Source: Costus lasius
Lineage: Eukaryota; Streptophyta; Magnoliopsida; Zingiberales; Costaceae
Reading direction: 5' to 3'
Length of the DNA stretch: 64,000 nt
Assembly: GCA_027563935.2 (NCBI GenBank)
Contig: JANVAS020000231.1
Span: 17,378,001-17,442,000 of the forward strand
The notes beneath the pieces are model-generated. The model saw only the letters and a program-made list of their open reading frames with translations, was not told the DNA's origin and searched no databases. Both the position numbers and the translations under genes were made by a program. How positions within the stretch are numbered: the stretch's first letter is position 1; the number at the start of each line of letters is the position of its first letter. This document shows positions 46,724 through 58,220 of this stretch, one piece after another.

Positions 46724-48418
46724 TGTTGGGGTATGCCCTTAAGTCTAATGTTTGAGGCCTTGGGATTCTTTCAGTATCATGTATAAACTCTTATGTTTAT
46801 AAAGGCAATGGTTGTTATTCAGTTTGTTACATTGTTTGCTGCAATAAGTGTGCTTCTGAATAATGTCTCAATGCTGTTCAGCTTGGCTGACATGCTGTAA
46901 TGTCCTTAGTCGAGATATCTTGGTGAACATGAGACAACCTTGATATGATTGAGACTAATATGTGTTCTAATCTTATAGGATGCTTCGAGCATGGAATAAG
47001 ATGTAGACTCATGGGTACATTGGATGTACTGGACAGACCCTACTAGGATATTCAATTGCTTGTCACAATGTGAATAATCCTTGTTTGCAACAAGTGGCAC
47101 ATGTCCTCTGACTTGAGATCACTTGTGTTTCTAAATGATGATTGTCATTGTTTTGAGGTAGTTCAATATCATTTGAAACATAATGGTTATAGACTATCTT
47201 GGATAATGATCATGAGTCAGGTTAGGACACTAGTGATAGCTATAGGATTGCCGTCTCCTTGATTGGAGTGTGATGTTCTAAAGGGGCCCCCTTGAATGAG
47301 ATGATTGAGAAAGTGTATGGCCATACCCAGATGACTATGTTCATCTAATCTAATCATTCTCATCATATTGGAGTTACAGGCTTGACACGCTTGTCCAATA
47401 AGAACATCCAGTGGCAAAGGAAACATGTATGCCTTGTGAAGTGGATTCACACTTGTGCTGTGGTTTGGGTGTAGTCTTGGAAGACTCTTTCCTTTATATC
47501 GGGAGACAGTGATGTGTTGCTAGATACCCCTCACTGATCGTGATAACGTGAGTTGTCGTTACCGACATTTAAAGGAAACCCTTAGGGTCGCACAATTTGA
47601 TGATATGGCTTACTTAAGTCAGATCGTGTGGACTGAATTGTTTTGGTTCAGTTTAAAGGGATTTAATCTCTGATTGTAAGTGAGATCTGGTCTGATCATG
47701 TTTGATTGATTAGGGCTTAAGATCGGTAAGCTTTGATTGAGAGAATGGATGCTAGATCGGTGAGATCAAGAGCATCAAGAGATGAACGGTTAGATCTTGA
47801 ACCTTTAGGGTTTATTGTGATCTAGACCAAATGGCTTGGGTTAATTGGTCTTTGAACCAAACCAAATTGAACCAGCTCATCAAGTGAGCGCATGGTTCAT
47901 GGGAGAAGAGATTTGCGATTTGTTCATGAGCGCATTTCATGATGAGAAGTGGTTTTGCTATTTTTAGATAGCATGTCACTTACGTGACCACATCTCACGT
48001 CGCCTCTCTTCACGCCTCCCTCTCGCCCTCTTGTCGCCTATTGGTTTTTGGTTCTTGACACATTCGTGTGGTAGAGCTTCTTGACGACAAGGGAGAGGTC
48101 TCGCCAAGCAAGGAAAATCTTCTCTTCCCTTTCATACGACAAAGACCTTTGAAGAACCTTGCTAGCACAAGGATCAACAAAGAGTAGGCGGCATCACCTT
48201 GTGTGCGTCACTTTTGGAGAAGATCCCTTTCGATCTTTGCTTCCAAGGCACCATCCAAAGGATGGCGATGGTATGATCCTTCTTATTTTTGCAATCGGGG
48301 TTTTTGTAGTTGATCATATCTCATGCAATCGATCCCTAGAAATCCATTCCGCTGCTTTAAAACCTCCATATGCGCCAGTAGGGTTTCGCCCCCCCCCCCC
48401 TTGTTGAGGGGACTTTCA
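46724..48418 (+). repeat. A6 3' LTR, with host-type upstream flank
   Basis: Length 1695, TGTTGGGG to GGGGACTTTCA. It is preceded by the A5 flank that belongs before the 5' LTR, so at least its left part was probably copied from the 5' LTR. Its right edge is followed by the second GGCTC copy. Confidence 0.92.
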
Positions 48419-50808
48419 GGCTCGCATAGCTTCAAGCCATCTCGCTGATTCCGGTCCACTGACCGCATCCGCATAAGTAAGGGGTTCATCATTAATGATG
48501 TAGACTCCGTCATAGCGCTCAGGATGTCGACGGATCCTTCCCGATCTTCGCGGTTCCCGTGATATCTGAGCCTCAGGTGTTCAGTAACCTGATCTACTGG
48601 CTCAGGCTCATCCAACTGTGCTTGACTAATTTGTCCTTCTTCTGGATTCTCATCCAGATTTATTTCTCTCCCACTGGCCTCTTGCAGAAGAAATTCCTTC
48701 TCAAGAAAAATAGCCATTCGAGCAACAAATACTTTGTTCTCTTTGGGATCGTAGAAATAATAACCCTTAGTTTCCTTAGGGTAACCGACAAAGATACATT
48801 TATCAGATCTGCTCTCCAGTTTCCCAGAGGCGAGCTTTTTGACATAAGCCTCGCAACCCCAGATCTTGATAAATGTCAAGCTCGGCTGTTTCCCATACCA
48901 TAACTCATATGGAGTCTTTGAAACGGCCTTGGATGGCACTCGGTTTAGTACCTTTGCTGCTGTCTCCAGTGCAAATCCCCAAAAGGAGTAAGGTAGAGTA
49001 GCCTGACTCATCATAGAACGAACCATATCCAGTAAGGTTCTATTTCTCCTCTCGGACACACCATTCCATTGTGGTGTTCCTGGCGGAGTGAGCTGTGAGA
49101 TAATCCCACACTCCTTCAGATAGTCAGTAAACTCTCGACTCAAGTATTCTCCACCTCGATCTGAATGAAGTGCCTTGATATTTCGGCCTAGCTGATTTTG
49201 TACTTCATTTTTGAACTCTTTGAACTTGTCAAAAGATTCACTTTTATGTCTCATTAGATAGACATAACCATATCTACTGAAATCATCAGTAAAGGTAATG
49301 AAGTATGAATAGCCACCTCGGGCATGTTTACTAAATGGCCCACACACATCACTATGAATGAGGTCAAGTAAACCTGAAGCCCTTTGACCTTTATTAGAAA
49401 AAGGAGACTTCGTCATTTTGCCCATTAAACAAGCTTTGCATGTATCAAGCTCCTCATAGGAGAATGATCCCAGCGGTCCATGATCATGCAACCGCTTAAT
49501 GCGCTTCTTGTTAATATGGCCTAAACGACTATGCCATAGCAAGGTGCTTTCATCAGCATACTTGGCTTTCTTATTATCAATTTGTTGTACAGAATATTCC
49601 ATGTCCAACATGAATAACCCATTGTTAATCGACCCAGTAGCATAAACAATATTATCAAAGGAAATATAACACTTTGAAATTTTGCATTCAAAGGAAAACC
49701 CTTTCCTGACAAGAGCAGGAATACAGATAATATTTTTAGTTATGCTCGGTACAAAATAACAATTGTCCAGTTCTAATACAAGACCAGATGGTAAAGAGTT
49801 GTGATTTTCTCCTACAGCAACAGCAGCAACCCGTGCTCCGTTTCCTACTCGTAGGTCCACCTCATGCTGTCCCACCTGTCTTCTTCTCTTGAGTTCCTGC
49901 ACATATGAACAAATGTGAACTCCACATGCAGTGTCCAACACCCATGAAATAAAAGAAGAAGATACCATGACTTCAGTCACGTAAATACCTGAGCTAGAAG
50001 CGAAAGGCTTGCTTCCCTTCTTATCTCCTTGGAGCGCTTTATAGTCCTTCTTCTAGTGACCCAGCTGGCCACAATGGAAGCATCTGTTGTCCTTCGACCG
50101 CTTCACCTTTTGTTTCAGAGCCTTGTTGTAGCTCTTGATAGGGGCTTTGCCCTTCTTCCCCTTCTTCTTGTTCCTAGAAGGAACCATTAGGACAGAGGAT
50201 GAAGGCGTTCCCTTCTCACGAGACTGAGTCTACTCTGTAGTCAAGAGCATGTTCAGTAACTCTGCCGGCGTACAGTCGATCTTGTTCATATTAAAATTAA
50301 TGATGAACGGATCGAAAGAGGCCGGGAGAGACTGCAGGATAATGTCTACAACAAGCTCCTGATTGATGGTGTGTCCCAGTTTCTCTAGAGCCTCTTTGTA
50401 CCCAATCATCTTGAGTACATGAGCTCCCACTGGACTCCCTTCAGTCAGTTTGCTCTGAAAGAAAAGTTTAGTCAAATTATAGCATTCAGTCCTTGCCTGT
50501 GCAGCATACAGCAACTTAAGATTTGCTATTATGTCAATAGCAGATAAATCTTCATGCTGACGCTGCAGCTCAGGCGTCATAGACGCAAGCATCAGGCAAG
50601 CGACATCAATGCTATCATTGACATGCTTCTCATAAGCATCCCGAACCGCCCTTGCGGCGTTCAGAGCGGGTTGAGGCGATATTGCCGTCTCGAGGACATA
50701 CAGCTTCCTCTCAGCCTTAAGAACTATCTTAAGGTGTCCGTACCAGTCTGAGAAGTTTGGCCCAGCAAACTTCTCCCTTTCCAGTAGGGATCGCACATTG
50801 AAATTCGT
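48419..50808 (-). pseudogene. A5 gag-protease-integrase part, multiply broken
   Basis: The start codon is lost: ATG became ACG at 50806-50808, followed by NFNVRSLLEREKF. A TAG with a short insertion follows at about 50232 (A3 E193, GAG). In the zinc knuckle, tryptophan 249 is a TAG (about 50053-50055) and the last cysteine is tyrosine (HxKKDY). The protease motif WVLDTACG and integrase D, D and E are still present, with R to H in ALHSDRGGEY. A one-base deletion near 48578 shifts the frame in the linker (TEHLRLRYHGN). The piece ends at the A6 insertion and continues at 38945. Confidence 0.9.
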
Positions 50809-51062
50809 GGTGTTCGTTGCTGCAGTAATCTACAACAATGCAAGAACAGCAAGGTCAGTATCAATGTTAGAATCAATCCAGGACTTAAGAATGATTCTTT
50901 TCTCACTATTTTATCTGACTGAAAAATCCAGCAAAACAGCCCGAAAGAGTAAAACTCTTTTAGTGAGATGGGATCCAGATTTCATACTTGGTCTCCGCGT
51001 CCCGCTCAGGCGAGATAAGATGCACAGAGAGTACAAGCACTAATCTCTGGTAGGCAATCCCT

Positions 51063-51227
51063 GCAGCTCAATGGTTAAGGGGTCATGACTCGTGAGGGTC
51101 ATGGACAGGGGTCGAATCCCACTGCAGACGTGAATTGTTTGGGGGTAACGGGGATCCAAACCGGGATTCGTGAGGTCGGAGGGACCTAGCCCGCTGGGCC
51201 TAGACCTGTTACGGGTGGGGTGGCCCT
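51063..51227 (+). mobile_element. Candidate tRNA-derived SINE in A5 leader
   Basis: About 165 bases here are absent from the same site in A2, A3, A4 and A6, where the sequence runs GGTAGGCTGTCCCAGCCAAT. The left part has a pol III A-box-like CAGCTCAATGGTTA (about 51065-51078) and a B box GGGTCGAATCC (51109-51119, one mismatch to GGTTCGAATCC). A short CCCT direct repeat lies at each edge (51059-51062, 51224-51227), possibly a target duplication. No poly-A tail is seen. The length and tRNA-like head fit a plant SINE; the family is not recognised. Confidence 0.6.
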
Positions 51228-51837
51228 AACAACTCGCCAACCCGTGCGATTCCCCTTCATCTGGGCAATCCAGCAGACTGTGCCAACTGAGTTGGTACAA
51301 CACAGTCTCTGATCCCACAGATGGTTGCCTCCATATAGCTACCATATGCTCAATATGTAGCCTACATGGTCAAGCTGACCCGACCTACTCCCTGGACCAC
51401 CACGTGCTATGCTGAGCAACGAGAAGCGATAAATCCCTTCTCTGTAACACGCAGGTGTAATCTCACACCGTTTGAAGATAGATGGGCGTGCCCACTGAGT
51501 GGGTACAACACGGCCCCAACGATAGTCAGAACAGTGAGGTTTCGCGTTAGAAGGCTATCGTGCTTGATATTTAACGTTGGATTTTAACGGTCCTTTTATC
51601 TTCTTACTATCATTCAACTCCTATGGTGATAGCAGAAGAATAAATCATGCAGTCTCTAAATTACTTAAATAGTAAATTAAAAGCATGATGATCTTATGTG
51701 GTAAAAGCCCATTAAGCCTAAGTAAGACCTTAATTTAACTTAAGTCTTCACTCGAGCCTTTTGCAATTCATTTGGCCCAACCCGGGTCCAACCGCCCACT
51801 GCAGCTCAGGTGCGCCCACCAGGTAAAATGCGCCTGT

Positions 51838-51885
51838 CCCAGAGTCGAACTCTAGACCTCCCACTGGTGAAGCCAGCTGCTGCAT
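51838..51885 (-). repeat. tRNA-like (B-box) segment in A5 leader
   Basis: The minus strand carries AGTTCGACTCT at 51841-51851, a decayed form of the B box seen in A1, A2, A4 and A6, in the same position. Confidence 0.45.
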
Positions 51886-52809
51886 GCGCTTCTGCCATGC
51901 GTGCTTTGTGCTCTTGTCTGATCAAATTACAATTTAATCTATCTAGACAAGATTGACTCGCAGGTCAATTATACATTAACATAAATTCAAATGTGATTCG
52001 CATATCACAAAAATAATTTATAATTAATTAATCCAGGCACGCAGGCCCCAGCACAGCACACATTAAATTGGGCAACCCACATAAGATGAAATAAACATCA
52101 AACATGGTATACAATCAACATGTGATCCAAAAACAAGAAATAAAATTTTCGAAAAACCCATTGGCATCAATTTTATTTCCTTATGTGCCCTACTACCTTA
52201 CAACGGTCCATTAATAGGGATCCACTCATCAGACCTAGTCAGACCCACTGCCCTTGCATGCACCAAGTCATAACCGACTTGAGTCGACCTAGTGCTCAAC
52301 GATGCATGCGTTAAGGGCTGAACGACACTCATGAGTTCTGGCAAGCGGGCGTGACCCCGGGCCTAACTCATGTGCGTTCACTGGTTGTCTCAATCAGACA
52401 TCGCTGCACGCCTGTCTGCAGTCGACCTATAGCCACCTCATGCTTGCGCATAGGTGCCATCTGGTCGACCCATCTAGGCTGTCAGATGGTCTGATCAGAC
52501 TGTTGGGTCTAGACTCGATTGATGACTTCAACCCTAATAACCCATCTAAGATTTTAAAGCAGGCGCATATGTAGATCTAGGTAATGGGCGCGCATGATAA
52601 TTATATTGTGTTTGTGAAAACAACTTTCATATTCTCATGAGAAGAGTAACATGCGCTTAGCCATGTAAGAAACTTTCATCTAAGTTAACATGCGCAAACA
52701 AATATATCATATGCGCAAGCTTAATGAAAAGTACATGTAGATCTATCAATCAAAAGCATTAGCATACTTGGATCACAACAAGCAATCATATGCATGAAGC
52801 CAAACCGTG

Positions 52810-52821
52810 GCTCTGATACCA
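52810..52821 (-). other. Primer-binding site of A5 (initiator tRNA-Met)
   Basis: The minus strand reads TGGTATCAGAGC, two bases from the LTR end. Confidence 0.93.
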
Positions 52822-52823
52822 AT

Positions 52824-54468
52824 TGAAAGGGGGAAGAAACCCTATAAGGCGCATATATATAAATTTTCTTGGGTTTCATGAAGATCGGATGTGGCTTAAC
52901 ATATGATCAACTTAAGCATAGACATGAAACAAGGAGATGTTACCAAGGCCATGAGTGGCGGCTTGGAAGAAGATAGAGAGCAAGTTGGCTCTCCTCCAAA
53001 GAAATCGCACACAAGGTGATGGAGCATGCTTCCTTGCACGTCCTTTGTGCTAGCAAAAACGCCAAGGTATCCTTTAGTGTGGAGGAGATGAGATGATGCT
53101 CTTGCTGGCCGAAAGCTCTCTCTCTTTTTGTCAAAACAACCACAACGACGAACAACACAAGAGAGACTTTCGAAGAGAAGAGGCGTTGAGGCGTTGAAGC
53201 GTTACATGACTTCCAAAAATGGAAAGTCATGAAACCATGCGTTCATGTTTTGTGAACCAACCAAAACGCCAACTCAATTGAACCATGTGTTCACATATGT
53301 GAACCGGTTCAATCCTATTCGGTTCTATTACATTTGGTTCAAAGACCAAATCAAACCAAGCCATGGTCTAGATCTCATTGAACCAAATGGTTCAAGATCT
53401 AACCATTCATCTCTTGATGCTCTTGATCTCATCGATCAAGTATCAATACTCTCAATCGAAGCTTACCGATCTCAAGCGCTAATCAATCAAACATGATCAG
53501 ACCAGATCTCACTTACAATCCGAGTTTAAATCCCTTTAAACTGAACTAAAACAATTCAGTCCACACGATCTGACTTAAGTAAGCCATATCATCAAATTGT
53601 GCGACCCTAAGGGTTTCCTTTAAATGTCGGTAACGATAACTTACGTTATCACGAATAGAGAGGGGTATCTAGCAACACATCACTGTCTCCCGATATAAAG
53701 GAAAGAGTCTTCCAAGACTACACCCAAACCACAGCACAAGTGTGAACCCAAGTCACTTGACATATGTGTTTCCTTTGCCACTGGACGTTCTTATTGGACA
53801 AGCGTGTCAAGCCTGTAATTCCAATATGATGAGAATGATTAGATCAGATGAACATAGTCATCTGGGTATGGCCATACACTTTCTCAATCATCTCATCCAG
53901 GGGGCCCCTTTAGAACATCACACTCCAAATAAGGAGACGGCAATCCTATATCTATCACTAGTACCCTAACATGACTCATGCTCATTATCCAAGATAGTCT
54001 ATAACCATTATATTTCAAATGATATTGAACTACCTCAAAATAATGCCAATCATCATTTAGAAATACAAGTGATCTCAAGTCAGAGGAAATATGCCACTTG
54101 TTTGCATATAAGGATTATTCACATTGTGACAAGCAATTGAATATCCTACGTAGGGTCTGTCCAGTACATCCAATGTACCCATGAGTCTACATCTTATTCC
54201 ATGCTCGAAGCATCCTATAAGATTAGAACACATACTAGTCTCAATCATATCAAGGCTGTCTCATGTTCACCAAGATATCTCGACTAAGGACAATACTGCA
54301 TGTCAGCCAAGCTGAACAGCATTGAGACATTATTCAGAAGTATACATATTGCAGCAGATGATGTAACAACCTGAATAACAACCATTGCCTTTATAAACAT
54401 AGAGTTTATACATGATACTGATATAATCCCAAGGCCTCAAACATTAGCCTTAAGGGCATACCCCAACA
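52824..54468 (-). repeat. A5 5' LTR
   Basis: Length 1645; minus strand from TGTTGGGG (54468) to CCCCCTTTCA (52824). The outer flank CTTTG matches the left target copy. Confidence 0.93.
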
Positions 54469-54473
54469 CTTTG

Positions 54474-56283
54474 AATAGTCATGCAAATTTACTTCCTTTA
54501 TGGGCCATGCAAGCAACTGTTCTGACACTCCATAGTGTGTATTTGTGGGGCACTGAGAGTGCTACTTCTATCCCGATGAGAACAAAAATATTTGTTGCTC
54601 AAACTGCTGTCCTTCTTGAGGAGATATCTTTTTGAAAGAAGCTGGTGGGAGTAGATTTGATTAGGACAAGGTCCAAAAATCAACCACAATACAGTTAGAC
54701 ACAAATGGAGAGTAGATTCACACATGCAGGTTGAAAGTCAACCTGAGGTTCAAGTAACACAGGAACCACATGAGTCTGAATGGATTCAAAATACTCTCAC
54801 AGGTTGTGGGCATGACGAATTTTTCATCTAGGATGAACCTAAAGACTTATGTGGAAATGGAAGCGGTCAGTGGACCAGATTCCAAGAAATGGCTGAGCGC
54901 CATAAGAACCATAATGGACTCCATGTCTGCTAATCAAGTATGGGACTTGATTGAGCCGCCAAAGGGGTAACACCCAGAGGCTGTATGTGGATCTTCTTGG
55001 AAGATAGACATGAAAGGTAACATTGTTACCTATGATGACAAGCTAGTGAATGAAATTTCGGATAAGTCCACTGGGTGGATAGTGATGAAATTTTTCACCG
55101 ATAGCTTTGTTTGAGTCCATTAGGTATCTACTTGTTATAATTGCATGTTCTGTTATAGCGTGTTATTATGAAAATTGCTTTTCTTAATGGACGTCTGGAA
55201 GAGGATGTCTAGATGGAAATAGCCAAAATATTTTCATAAAGTCGCCATAAAGATATGTATGGTATTATACAAGTATCCTGTGTTTACAAGAAGATCAGTG
55301 GGAGTATCATAATGTTTCTTGTTCTAATTGATTGACGATATTCTCCTCACTTGAAATAACATCCCCAGCTCTTCACACGGTGAAGTATAGGCTTGGAATG
55401 TATTTCGAGAAGAATGACCTAGGGAATGCAGCCTACATCCTAGGCATGTGGATCAACTAGGATCCAAGAAAGTCATTGCCCTTTAGTCAATCTACGTTCA
55501 TCCAAGAGATTCTGGAGAGGTTCATATTGGATCATTCCAAAGGATGATACCTTCCAGAGAGACATGGTCTGATTCTCTCCATGATGCAATGTCTTTTGAC
55601 ACAGCAGGAGAGAGACAACATGATTCTATAGTCCTAATACATTGGGTATAGGATAGATCATGTTTTGTGCAACTAGCACAAGACTATGTGTGGCGAATGC
55701 TTGGAGCATGGCCAGTAAGTTTCAATCAGATCCTAGTGTTCAAACACTGGATAGCTGTGAAAAGCAATCCTTCGTACTTGGGAAGTATAAAGGATTGAAT
55801 TTTAGTCTGTGATAGACAGGAAGAACTTTGTGTACTGGGTACACTGACACTTCGTTCCGGTCTAATGACTATCATTCACAGTCAGGATTTGCTTTTTGCC
55901 TTGATGTGGTGTTGTTGGCTGAAAGAGCTTTATGCAAACTGCAGTGGCAAATTCTACAATAAGGCTGAGTACATTGCAGCTTCTTGTGGCAGCCAAGGAA
56001 GCAGCTTCATTCATTTGAACTTGATTTAGTCCCTGATGCTTGATGGTCCAGTATAGTTCTTACTGGGCCGTAAGCATGTGTAAAGGAACTTAGCACTCAA
56101 GTATGTACTGCAGCGATATCATCTGATCTTAGAGATCATGGATAAAGATGATGATTCAAACTTGTTAAAATAAACACAGATAGCAATCTGGAAAAACCCA
56201 CTGACATAGCCTCTGGCGCAGCGGAAGCTAAATATGTCATACTAGAGACATGGGACTGAATAAATTCAGTTGCCCTTGGTCTT
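54474..56283 (+). pseudogene. B1 integrase end, RT and RNase H remnant
   Basis: Decayed pol in the plus sense. Recognisable pieces in changing frames include HANLLPLWAMQ (integrase), FLKEAGG (integrase end), EAVSGPDSKKWLSAIRTIMD and SANQVWDLIEPPKG (start of RT), GNIVTY, VYKKISGSIIMFLVLI then DDILL-like codons after a frameshift (the YVDD region is destroyed), TDTSFRSNDYHSQSGF (RNase H) and a HLILEIMDKDDD-like end. Stops are frequent and several catalytic motifs are lost. The PPT follows directly at 56284. Confidence 0.82.
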
Positions 56284-56299
56284 AGTGCAAGTGGGAGAT
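56284..56299 (+). other. Polypurine tract of B1
   Basis: AGTGCAAGTGGGAGAT directly precedes the LTR start TGTTGGTGTATATGCCC. It is identical to the tract of families A and C and intact, in contrast to the decayed coding region. Confidence 0.92.
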
Positions 56300-57299
56300 T
56301 GTTGGTGTATATGCCCTGCAGACCAATGTATGGACATGGTCATGCATTGTTTAAATGTACTTTAATAGAATCAATAAAGGCATGGTCGTTATTATGCAGA
56401 TTGCTTTACCTACGATGATGTATTGAATTGCATAGATAATGTCCCAGGAGTTTGGATTGGATCCATTCTCATAAGTAATCCCCGGTCAAGGTGCCTTAGC
56501 CGATATGGGACAGCTTTGGTGCATGTGAGACTGGTGTATGGGCTGGTTAGGTGCGGGGCACAGTAACGCAGACATACAGGTGCATTGGATGCACTGGAGT
56601 GATCCACCGTGAGGATTGACTTGTCTAGTCAACAAGTCAATCTCACATGCAAGAGGTTTGCATTGATCCTTAGACATGAGGTATTCATGTCTAGATATGA
56701 TGATGGGTATGTTTTGATACAGTCTTACGTCTCTCCGTAAATGGGTGATCAAAACGACTGTCATTGAGCATGTCATAAGTCATGTAGAGACATGGATGAC
56801 CAATAGTAGGATTTGCCCCTTCCTTCCGAGGAAGCATGATATCCACCTCGGGGGGCCCCACCTTATTGGTGCATGACAGGAAAGTGTGGCCACACTTGTT
56901 GAGTCATGACAAATGCATTGGATAATAAACTTGAGACTAATCCAATGGCAGGATATCAGTTTAGGCAAAGGGATCTAGAATGCATGGGAATCCTCGTTGC
57001 TTGTTAGGGAGTTGTTGCCAGATGACTTAAGTCCTATGACATGGGTAGTAGTGATGTGTTGCTAGATACCTCTCACTACTTATGATGATATTCAATCATC
57101 ATTGCTATCGTCATTAGGATCCTACCGGGTCACACGCAATAGACTCTTGACGTTGTTTTATGATCTGGAAATCTTGGAATATATTTGAGTTCATTATTCT
57201 GAGTCCAAGACAGATTCATGGTTGAATCTGAGTCCAATTGGGATTCATGAGTTTGTATATGTATCCTAGTCAAGTTGGACTTGAACAAGGGATTATATA

Positions 57300-57605
57300 C
57301 CATGTTGGATTCGAATCCTAATCTAATTAGGAGTTGGAATCCTAATCTAATTAGGAGTTGGAATCCTAATCCTATTAGGAATTGGAATCCTAATCCAACT
57401 AGGAGTTGGAATCCTAATCTAATTAGGAGTTGGAATCCTGACCCTATTAGGAATTGGAATCCTAATCCAACTAGGAGTTGGAATCCTAATTTAATTAGGA
57501 GTTAGAATCCTAACCCTATTGGGAAATAGAGTCCTATTCCAACTAGGAGTTGGAATCCTAATTCAAATAGGAGTTGGAATTCTAATTCTACTAGAAATGA
57601 GAATC
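57300..57605 (+). repeat. 24-base palindromic minisatellite in B1 3' LTR
   Basis: Same array as at 3705-3985 with one additional unit near 57310-57340. Confidence 0.9.
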
Positions 57606-58212
57606 CCAATTAGGATTCAAATCCTAATGAGAATTAGATTTGGATAAGGCCCATAGTGGTTGGGCTCAAATCCTAATCCAACTAGGATTCAAATCCTAAA
57701 GAGAATTGGATTTGGATAAGGCTCATTGTGTTGGGCGCAAATCCTAATCCAATAAGGATTTATTTCCATGGGCCTAATTAGTGTTGAGATCCAAATCCAA
57801 TTAGGGATTGTGGATTAATTCTAATTGAGGCAAGTTTGAATCCTAATAGGAGTTGGAAATACACTTGGCGCATGGGATAATTCCATATATGGAATTTGCG
57901 CCAATTGGGGTGTATGAATCCTTTTGGAAAGTTGTTTCCTCAAGTGGAAACTATCTTGGACGTGTGGGGCTGATATGTTGGCAAATATGGCTTGATTTAT
58001 TCAAGCAATGATTTGGCCAATCATATATGGAAAGTCCTAATTGAATTGGAACTCAAATTACCTCTCTTGATAAGGCAAGAAGCTAGATTCTTTCCATGCT
58101 TCATGTTGCGCCTATTCAAGAGAGGATGTGGCTGAACTCTTATGGCAATTCCTTGGAGGAATTGCGCCAAGAGCATAGAAGGAAAGAGAGGTGGCGGTTT
58201 GGCTTGGTCGGT

Positions 58213-58220
58213 TATAAAAG
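58213..58220 (+). promoter_or_regulatory. Candidate TATA box of B1 3' LTR
   Basis: TATAAAAG, matching 4590-4597 in the other LTR. Confidence 0.5.

Larger units (their letters stand above)
38946..48418 (+). mobile_element. Family A copy A6, with rearranged 3' end
   Basis: This plus-strand element of 9473 bases lies in A5 pol, flanked by a perfect 5-base duplication GGCTC (38941-38945 and 48419-48423). It has a 5' LTR (38946-40636), PBS, leader, gag-pol (42457-45992) and a 3' LTR (46724-48418). Between gag-pol and the 3' LTR lies not a PPT but a copy of A5 sequence in the opposite sense (45990-46723), including GGCTC just before the LTR. The 3' end of gag-pol and the PPT are missing. The outer TSD shows the insertion was ordinary and the rearrangement came later. 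Confidence 0.9.
50809..52809 (-). other. A5 untranslated leader
   Basis: Non-coding leader of about 2 kb, homologous to the other family A leaders apart from the SINE-like insert at 51063-51227. It also contains a tRNA-like segment (51838-51885). No recognisable gene. Confidence 0.87.
35783..54468 (-). mobile_element. Family A copy A5, complete but decayed, host of A6
   Basis: This minus-strand element is flanked by a perfect 5-base duplication CTTTG (35778-35782 and 54469-54473). Without A6 and one GGCTC copy it is about 9.2 kb. LTRs are 1632 and 1645 bases with roughly 20 substitutions and one 13-base deletion between them, the most diverged pair among the family A copies. Coding sequence is in two parts (37435-38945 and 48419-50808) separated by A6. 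A SINE-like insert lies in its leader. Confidence 0.93.

Noticed and set aside
51063..51140. Functional tRNA gene
   Set aside because: The B box has a mismatch, no acceptor stem or anticodon arm could be supported, and the sequence continues as a longer insert.
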